From JAXGQD01 sp964401615 (lineage in GTDB: Bacteria > Bacillota > Clostridia > Saccharofermentanales > Fastidiosipilaceae), in NCBI GenBank assembly GCA_964401615.1, contig CAYNZF010000061.1, positions 1 to 12,100 on the forward strand: a stretch of DNA of 12,100 nucleotides, written 5' to 3'. Position 1 is the first letter of the stretch. Each line of letters begins with the position of its first letter. A program made the translations under genes and the position numbers. Shown here piece after piece: positions 7,612-12,100 of the stretch. The notes beneath the pieces are model-generated. The model saw nothing but the letters and a program-made list of their open reading frames with translations. It made no database searches and was not told the DNA's origin.

Positions 7612-7827
7612 ATGGCACTATCCATTGATTCTAAGATGAAGGACATCATGAGAAGCCCGGAGGGTTCGGAGGTTTTAGAAAAATGGGCCCCCGGCTCCAC
7701 GAAGGATCCCCGCATGAAACTTGTTGGCGGCTTAACTTATCGAAAATTGCTCTCTTTCCCCGAGTCAGCCGCTCTGGCTCCACATTTGGATGAAATCGAT
7801 GCCGACCTCAAGGCTTGTTCCCGATAG
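7612..7827 (+). CDS. 71-residue orphan helical protein
   Basis: A short soluble protein, starting MALSIDSKMKDIMRSPEG. AGGAGG at 7598-7603 lies eight bases before the ATG, and an intrinsic terminator follows the stop, so this is a real single-gene unit. The sequence is mostly helical: an N-terminal helix, a VLEKWAPG turn, a segment DPRMKLVGGLTYRKLLSFP, and an acidic helix LDEIDADLKA. I recall similar short modules at the C-terminal ends of some larger bacterial enzymes, but I cannot name the family with confidence and no catalytic motif is visible. Its upstream region shares a 12-base motif with the dehydrogenase operon promoter region, so it may belong to the same regulon. The role could be structural or accessory. 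Confidence 0.82.
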   Translation: MALSIDSKMKDIMRSPEGSEVLEKWAPGSTKDPRMKLVGGLTYRKLLSFPESAALAPHLDEIDADLKACSR

Positions 7828-7858
7828 TTCCGGCACCAAGTATGAATACTGGCCTTGC

Positions 7859-7908
7859 ATCCCCCTGACCGGCAGCTCGCTGCTGCTCGTCAGAGGGATT
7901 TTTGTTTT
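7859..7908 (+). terminator. Rho-independent terminator of the 71-residue gene
   Basis: Arms ATCCCCCTGAC (7859-7869) and GTCAGAGGGAT (7889-7899) pair over eleven positions with one mismatch. The loop contains its own GCAGC/GCTGC stem, and TTTTTGTTTT follows. It ends transcription before the convergent regulator gene. There is no T-tract on the minus side. Confidence 0.9.
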
Positions 7909-7921
7909 ATTGCTCCGGGTA

Positions 7922-9448
7922 TTATCGCTTTTTCATACGCTCTTCAAGATATAAAGCGTTGAGGATCAGCTGCAGATGCAGTCTCTGTTTAGCATCCTTG
8001 AAATTCATTTTCAGTTCCTTCTCTATACGCGCGATCCGGTCAATCAAGGTGCTCCTATGTACGTACAGAATCGAAGCGGTCTTCGTGTAAGACAGGTTCT
8101 CGTCGAAAAATACTTTCAGCGTCTCAAGATACGAGATATCTGAGCTTTTGTCGTGTTCGATGAGTTTTTCCAGCCCGTCGGGAAAATAGGCTTCTACCGG
8201 CATTCCGCCCAGGGAATTGACAATCATCTCACTCAGGACATACTCATCAAAAAAGAAGACAGACGCGTCGCGGTCGGTCAAAAGACCGTTCTCGATTGCG
8301 GCTTCTGCCTGTAAATAGCGGATCTTGATTTCATTCAGATCCTCAAAGCCCTTACTGATGCCGGCCGTCAGGTGCATGTCACTTAGAAACATGCCGAGCT
8401 TGTCGCCCAACATCCTGCGATACTCACCGTGTACATCTTTCATGCACGAAACATTGGTCAGCGCCAAAATCGCGTTGTTATGCTCAAAGGCGATGCTGTT
8501 CAGGAAGCTGTGTTCAAATACAGAGCAAATATAATTAACAGGAAGCGCCGGCAGCTGATTTGTGTGGTGCATCGAGATACAGACGTACTTGTCCGTAAAG
8601 TTAGAGGCATTAAACAACAGCCGTTGACCGGAGCCGATGGGCAGATCCTGAAGGAGCCTTTGTAAGGTTTCTTTAAGCGCAGTTTGATTATTATCTACAA
8701 ACGCGGGATTCTTGATGTAGGCCTTTTCGATCATACTCGCGAGATATTCAGCCAGCACATCTTCACCGTCAGTATATTTATGTTCGCTGCAGTCGATTAC
8801 AAGACATCCCGCGTACTCATCCTTCTTGTCAAAGATGTTCACGCACAGCCAGCTGCCCTCAGCGAAGCGCAGCAGCATTGCACCCCTCTTGTCCATATTC
8901 AAGTCCATTTCGCTCAAATACATGCCGATGGAGTTTTGACTCAAACTGCTGCCGGTCAGAGGCCAATGCTCCCTCTCCTCTTCTGCAGGTGTACTGACTA
9001 GACGAAAACAGGCATCGAGCAGAATCAGGGGCTTTTTAAAAACAGCCTGGCTGCAGGCGATGATGTCATTGACATCTGTATCACCCAAAAAAATCTGAAA
9101 CAGCTCCTTCTCCCAGTGCTCGAACACATCGAACACTTGCTGCAGAGCTTTGTATACTTCAAAAAAGCTGTGCTTCGCAGGGATTAGGAGCACTGTCGCG
9201 TGTTCCTTGTAATAGGTCAGACGTGCACTGTCTCCGATGCAGACCAAGATTACGTTTTTCTCGAGATGCGGTCTGCGCGGCAGGTGTTCTACTGTAGCCA
9301 CATACAGATGGTCTGAGAGGAAATCAAGCTCGTTGTCCATGTATAGCTCCGGTCGTGACAACAGCAGCTTAGGATTTTTACTGCCATACAGTTCAACGGG
9401 ATAGCTTTGGCTCAGTCTTTGGAAAATAATGTCGGCGTTGAGTTTCAT
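7922..9448 (-). CDS. PucR/CdaR-type transcriptional regulator
   Basis: A 508-residue regulator of the PucR/CdaR (sugar-diacid and purine catabolism) class. The C-terminal HTH_30 domain is clear (about 439-497): YLETLKVFFDEN, then TKTASILYVHRSTLIDRIARIEK. Before it, about residues 345-400 carry the GGDEF-like fragment typical of the family (HLTAGISKGF then IRYLQAEAAIENG). The N-terminal part (1-250) is a sensor-like region with the phrase DVNDIIACSQAVFKKPLILLDACFRLV, probably PAS/GAF-like. The start is the ATG at 9448 with GAGGTGAG just upstream. The open frame extends to 9718, but that part crosses the divergent promoter region and overlaps the dehydrogenase gene. Members usually activate adjacent catabolic genes in response to a substrate, so the divergent SDR operon is the likely target. 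Confidence 0.92.
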   Translation of the reverse strand: MKLNADIIFQRLSQSYPVELYGSKNPKLLLSRPELYMDNELDFLSDHLYVATVEHLPRRPHLEKNVILVCIGDSARLTYYKEHATVLLIPAKHSFFEVYKALQQVFDVFEHWEKELFQIFLGDTDVNDIIACSQAVFKKPLILLDACFRLVSTPAEEEREHWPLTGSSLSQNSIGMYLSEMDLNMDKRGAMLLRFAEGSWLCVNIFDKKDEYAGCLVIDCSEHKYTDGEDVLAEYLASMIEKAYIKNPAFVDNNQTALKETLQRLLQDLPIGSGQRLLFNASNFTDKYVCISMHHTNQLPALPVNYICSVFEHSFLNSIAFEHNNAILALTNVSCMKDVHGEYRRMLGDKLGMFLSDMHLTAGISKGFEDLNEIKIRYLQAEAAIENGLLTDRDASVFFFDEYVLSEMIVNSLGGMPVEAYFPDGLEKLIEHDKSSDISYLETLKVFFDENLSYTKTASILYVHRSTLIDRIARIEKELKMNFKDAKQRLHLQLILNALYLEERMKKR

Positions 9449-9515
9449 TTTCTCACCTCTTTCGGCGAATGGTGAAAGCGGTGAGGACTCGGCACGCCCT
9501 TCACCACAGAATCGA

Positions 9516-9531
9516 ACCGTCAATTTGTAGG
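9516..9531 (+). promoter_or_regulatory. Candidate operator, variant copy 2
   Basis: ACCGT-CAA-TTTGTAGG. It shares ACCG and TTTGTAGG with copy 3, 33 bases downstream (about three helical turns), which suits tandem protein binding. Confidence 0.3.
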
Positions 9532-9542
9532 TGTGCCTCTTG

Positions 9543-9548
9543 ATTATA
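9543..9548 (-). promoter_or_regulatory. Probable -10 box of the regulator gene
   Basis: TATAAT on the minus strand, 95 bases before the regulator ATG. A partial -35 (TGGAGA) sits 18 bases upstream. It lies between the two TTTGTAGG copies, so a protein bound there could control the regulator's own transcription. Confidence 0.45.
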
Positions 9549-9554
9549 CAATAC

Positions 9555-9566
9555 CGTTTGTAGGAT
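9555..9566 (+). promoter_or_regulatory. Candidate shared operator, copy 3
   Basis: CGTTTGTAGGAT, identical to 7516-7527. It lies 97 bases before the SDR start, in the regulator/SDR divergent region (9449-9663). Confidence 0.35.
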
Positions 9567-9663
9567 TCTCCAGACCTCTTAAAGAAATTAGAATTAAGAC
9601 AATGATTGGGATTATTCTGCCCACAAAACGATGTGATGAACTGATGAAAAGGAGAAAATAGCG

Positions 9664-10566
9664 ATGGCTTTTCAACCCGGCGACCAGTCCATGCTGGAAA
9701 ACTACATCCGCGATGCACGTCCTTTACTTGAGCTCTTTTCTGTGCGAGGCAAAACCGCTGTGGTCACCGGCGGGACGTCCGGCCTGGGTTTTGACATCAC
9801 TCTGAGGCTGCTGCAAGGCGGTGCCAACGTTGTCGTGGCCTCAAATTCACTGCTGGAGGAAGCGGCCGCCATGCCTTTGTTCGCACGTGAAGGATTCAGC
9901 GAGCAGGTCGTGTTTTGCTTCACAGATGTCAGAAGAGAGGCGGACGTCGAGAATTTGGTGGGTTTTGCCGCTGAGACCTTCGGCTCACTGGATATTTTTG
10001 TCAACAGCGCCGCCATCTGGAATTATGCCCATATCTACGATCTGCCTGAGGCCGATCTGAAGCTGGTCATGGAAACCAATGTTAACGGAGCCTTTTTCGG
10101 GGTCAAGCACGCGAGTAAATATATGATTGACCATGGTATTCAGGGCAAAATCACCCTGATTTCCTCAAACAGCCCCTGGATGCCCTATCCCGTGTTCGGC
10201 GGTTACCCCCATTATGCCGCCAGCAAAGGAGCCGTGGTGGCTTTGACCGTTGAGGCAGCCAAAGAATTGAAACGCTTCGGCATCATGGTCAACACCGTCG
10301 CCCCGGGCGGCATGGTCACACCCGGTGCAGCCGGCAATCTGGCGTCGGAGAATATCACAGAAGAACAGCAGGATGAATTTTACGATGAATTGGGCGTGTG
10401 GCAGATCGATGGGCAGCAACCCGTCGATCAGATTGGCATCGTCGCCTACGCGATGTGTACGCCGATGTCTGACGGCATGACAGGAGCATGCGTGGTAGCC
10501 GATGCGGGCTGCTCACACAATATTTTCCGCTTCCAGCCGGCAATCGATCGCTATCCTGAAGAATGA
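9664..10566 (+). CDS. Short-chain dehydrogenase/reductase (SDR)
   Basis: A 300-residue NAD(P)-dependent oxidoreductase of the classical SDR family. The cofactor motif TGGTSGLG is at 35-42, the NSAA variant of the NNAG motif at 114-117, Asn139 in TNVNG, Ser167/Ser168/Ser170 in ISSNS, and the catalytic YxxxK as Tyr184-Lys188 (YAASK), followed by VNTVAPGGMVTP. The spacing from the ISS serines to Tyr184 is two to three residues longer than usual. The N-terminal 25 residues before the Rossmann fold are also extra. The family oxidises or reduces alcohols and ketones; the substrate is unknown. AAGGAG precedes the ATG. It is the first gene of an operon with the V4R-like and GcvT-like genes, divergent from the regulator. 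Confidence 0.94.
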   Translation: MAFQPGDQSMLENYIRDARPLLELFSVRGKTAVVTGGTSGLGFDITLRLLQGGANVVVASNSLLEEAAAMPLFAREGFSEQVVFCFTDVRREADVENLVGFAAETFGSLDIFVNSAAIWNYAHIYDLPEADLKLVMETNVNGAFFGVKHASKYMIDHGIQGKITLISSNSPWMPYPVFGGYPHYAASKGAVVALTVEAAKELKRFGIMVNTVAPGGMVTPGAAGNLASENITEEQQDEFYDELGVWQIDGQQPVDQIGIVAYAMCTPMSDGMTGACVVADAGCSHNIFRFQPAIDRYPEE

Positions 10567-10567
10567 T

Positions 10568-10573
10568 GGAGGG
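10568..10573 (+). promoter_or_regulatory. Ribosome binding site deciding the V4R-like start
   Basis: GGAGGG lies seven bases before ATG at 10581. In-frame ATGs at 10563 and 10566 overlap the SDR stop and have no site of their own, so the third ATG is preferred. Confidence 0.7.
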
Positions 10574-10580
10574 AAAAAGG

Positions 10581-11810
10581 ATGAGCAAAAAAATAGATGA
10601 ACGGATTCCTGCCGATTCAGGGGACGGAGCGAATTTCCGGAAGTTCAATGGTATTCAATCGCCTTGGAACAAACTCTACTCCTACCAAGACGCTTTGCAT
10701 TACGCTTCTCGATTCGAGGCAGTTCTCAGTGCTGGCGTGGCTCAGGCCTATCGAATCATCATCCCCGACTATGAGACCAGAGCCTCCGAGATGAGCAAAG
10801 ACGCCTACGACAGGCTCTACCAGACGGGCGTCGATTACGGCGATGATGACAGTTTTGGAATCCAGCCATATATGTGCGGGCAATTCGTGGGCGCCTTGAT
10901 CGGTGACAAGGGCGACGACGCGCTGCTGATGTGCGGGCGCGGCCAGGATTTCGGCTCCTACAGAGCCGAAAAGGAGCTAGACGTCTGCGACTGGGACATC
11001 TGCTGCTCAGAGCTATGCCGGGCAACCACTATGTCTCTGCAGGGTCAGGCCGACTCCGCCGCTGAGCGCCGCAGGAAAGGCCCGACCATGGACTACATGA
11101 TGGTGGAAGCCAGAGGCTGCGGCGACCGGCACTGCCGTATCGTTGCTGAGAGCAGAGAGAAATATCCTGCCCCTTCACATGAGCTGTGGGAGAGCTTCGG
11201 CCCTGCTGTAACTTCCGACTACATTAAATACACTGAGGAGGAAGATACGGTCTCCGAATCGATGATGTTCCGTGAGGAATGCGGCTACCGCTTCGTCAAC
11301 GGCACCAACAATGAAAGCGATTCTTCCAATCAGATGATCAATCTGTCCACGGCTGCCTCTCTCTATCTGCTGCCCGCCATCGACTACGCCGTAAAGCAGG
11401 ACTATTGTACCCGTGAGCAGGCCGACTGGATCATGAAATGTGTTCTGGAAGCATCAGGGAAAGCCATGTTTGGCGAACGTTATGCAATAAAAGCCTGTCG
11501 CGATTGGCTGGGCGTACCCGGCACCATCGTTGAAGACGGCCGAATCATGGGCGGTTTGATTGAAATGCTCCTCCAGTCCCTGGTCTGCAGTTATCAGGTG
11601 GAGGCTTTCAACCAAAACGAAGTTATTCTGGTCATCGACCGCAGCGGCCTGGAGATCACAGCCACCAAAAATGTCCCGGAAGCACATCTGTGGATGTGGC
11701 GAGGCATGGTCAAAACGCTGGTCAACGCGCAATGGTCGTTATGGGAAGAAGACTCGCCCAGTGGAAAAATGAGAATCAAGATTGCCAAAAAAATCGATAA
11801 ATTCATGTAA
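10581..11810 (+). CDS. Cysteine-rich V4R-like two-part protein
   Basis: A 409-residue soluble protein with no signal peptide. Residues 95-190 recall the V4R (hydrocarbon-binding-like) domain: the pattern MVEARGCGDRHCRIVAE at 174-190 matches the family's ending of E..C.a.Gd..C.f. The cysteines are unusually dense: C99, C118, then C136, C141, C142, C146 (in DVCDWDICCSELC) and C180/C185. This could be a metal or cofactor site, which is inference. The C-terminal half (about 250-409) has few cysteines, with helices rich in aromatic residues, and ends in a basic tail; I do not recognise it. The gene follows the SDR stop by 14 bases and precedes the GcvT-like gene by 14 bases, so they are surely co-transcribed. 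Possible roles are substrate binding, an accessory subunit for methyl transfer, or a hydrolase of the ATC-hydrolase type. The family assignment is moderate. Confidence 0.8.
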   Translation: MSKKIDERIPADSGDGANFRKFNGIQSPWNKLYSYQDALHYASRFEAVLSAGVAQAYRIIIPDYETRASEMSKDAYDRLYQTGVDYGDDDSFGIQPYMCGQFVGALIGDKGDDALLMCGRGQDFGSYRAEKELDVCDWDICCSELCRATTMSLQGQADSAAERRRKGPTMDYMMVEARGCGDRHCRIVAESREKYPAPSHELWESFGPAVTSDYIKYTEEEDTVSESMMFREECGYRFVNGTNNESDSSNQMINLSTAASLYLLPAIDYAVKQDYCTREQADWIMKCVLEASGKAMFGERYAIKACRDWLGVPGTIVEDGRIMGGLIEMLLQSLVCSYQVEAFNQNEVILVIDRSGLEITATKNVPEAHLWMWRGMVKTLVNAQWSLWEEDSPSGKMRIKIAKKIDKFM

Positions 11811-11824
11811 AGGAGGACAGTGCC

Positions 11825-12100
11825 ATGTATAAAAATATATTCAAATATGACGAAATGAAGCGAGCCGAGCACATGGCCGTACGTGAAACCGTCGGTTGGT
11901 ATTTCTTCACTCATCAGCTTCTGGAAATCTCCGGCCCGGATGTCACGGCCTTTCTTGACTATATTTACCCCAATAACATCAAAGCTCTGGCTGTCGGAAG
12001 AGACCGTTACACGACGATGCTGAATGAAGAAGGCCAGATCATCGATGACGTTGTCATTGTGCGGATGGCGGAAGACCGCTATTGGGTCTCGACCCTTTAT
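11825..12100 (+). CDS. GcvT-fold aminomethyltransferase-like protein (partial, 5' part)
   Basis: The first 92 codons of a gene that continues past the window end. AGGAGG at 11811-11816 lies eight bases before the ATG. The sequence matches the N-terminal part of the GcvT folate-binding domain: HMAVRETVGWYFFTHQLLEISGPD corresponds to the family pattern V.dlSH...v.GpDa, followed by AFLDYIYPNN, GRDRYTTMLNEEGQIIDDVVI and a strand AEDRYWVSTL. The acidic pair in IIDD matches the position essential for folate chemistry in T-protein. The usual D-x-SH is replaced by F-x-TH. The family includes glycine cleavage T-protein, DMSP demethylase DmdA and the aryl O-demethylase LigM. No glycine-cleavage partner genes are nearby, so demethylation with transfer to tetrahydrofolate is more likely than glycine cleavage (inference). 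Confidence 0.88.
   Translation, partial: MYKNIFKYDEMKRAEHMAVRETVGWYFFTHQLLEISGPDVTAFLDYIYPNNIKALAVGRDRYTTMLNEEGQIIDDVVIVRMAEDRYWVSTLY

Noticed and set aside
7316..7639. Plus-strand reading frame of 107 codons upstream of the 71-residue gene
   Set aside because: No ribosome site, low-complexity appearance, contains the strong hairpin, and overlaps the well-supported start at 7612 in a different frame.
9449..9718. N-terminal extension of the regulator frame by 90 codons
   Set aside because: It covers the divergent promoter region and the SDR start, and the ATG at 9448 has a strong ribosome site.
1..12100. CRISPR arrays, insertion sequences, phage or plasmid signatures
   Set aside because: No regularly spaced repeats, transposase or integrase motifs, or terminal inverted repeats were seen.

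Overview
The window looks like chromosome of a Gram-positive, low-to-moderate-GC bacterium, most likely a Clostridia-type Firmicute. The evidence is three lipobox lipoproteins with short basic signal peptides, strong AGGAGG-type ribosome sites, several TTG/GTG starts, a SpaA-like domain on an NlpC/P60-like surface protein, and a PucR/CdaR-type regulator. The species cannot be named from the sequence. Base composition is not uniform: the right third (about 7.6-12.1 kb) is visibly richer in G+C than the AT-rich left part.

Left part (1-5.6 kb). A small lipoprotein and a MATE-family exporter lie on the minus strand. A divergent, Ser/Thr-rich lipoprotein follows on the plus strand. Next is a minus-strand cell-envelope lipoprotein with an FnIII-like region, an NlpC/P60-like Cys/His domain and a SpaA-like tail. 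Its tail is split by a -1 frameshift exactly at the heptamer T TTT TTA. A GNAT acetyltransferase with an uncertain start comes after it.

Middle (5.66-7.6 kb). A minus-strand pair encodes a small PII-like protein and a CPA2-type cation/proton antiporter. The antiporter's TTG start directly follows, in frame, the TAA stop of the PII-like gene. The pair has a TTGACA promoter and a palindrome in its leader. A 435-base stretch follows, containing structured DNA but no convincing gene.

Right part (7.6-12.1 kb). A 71-residue orphan protein with its own terminator lies convergent to a PucR/CdaR-type regulator. The regulator is divergent from an operon of a short-chain dehydrogenase, a cysteine-rich V4R-like protein and a GcvT-fold (tetrahydrofolate-dependent methyltransferase-like) protein that runs off the window. 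The motif CGTTTGTAGGAT occurs upstream of both the 71-residue gene and the dehydrogenase operon, so the two may share control. My inference is that this is an inducible catabolic or C1-transfer module, perhaps removing methyl groups from a small organic substrate. The substrate cannot be read from the sequence.
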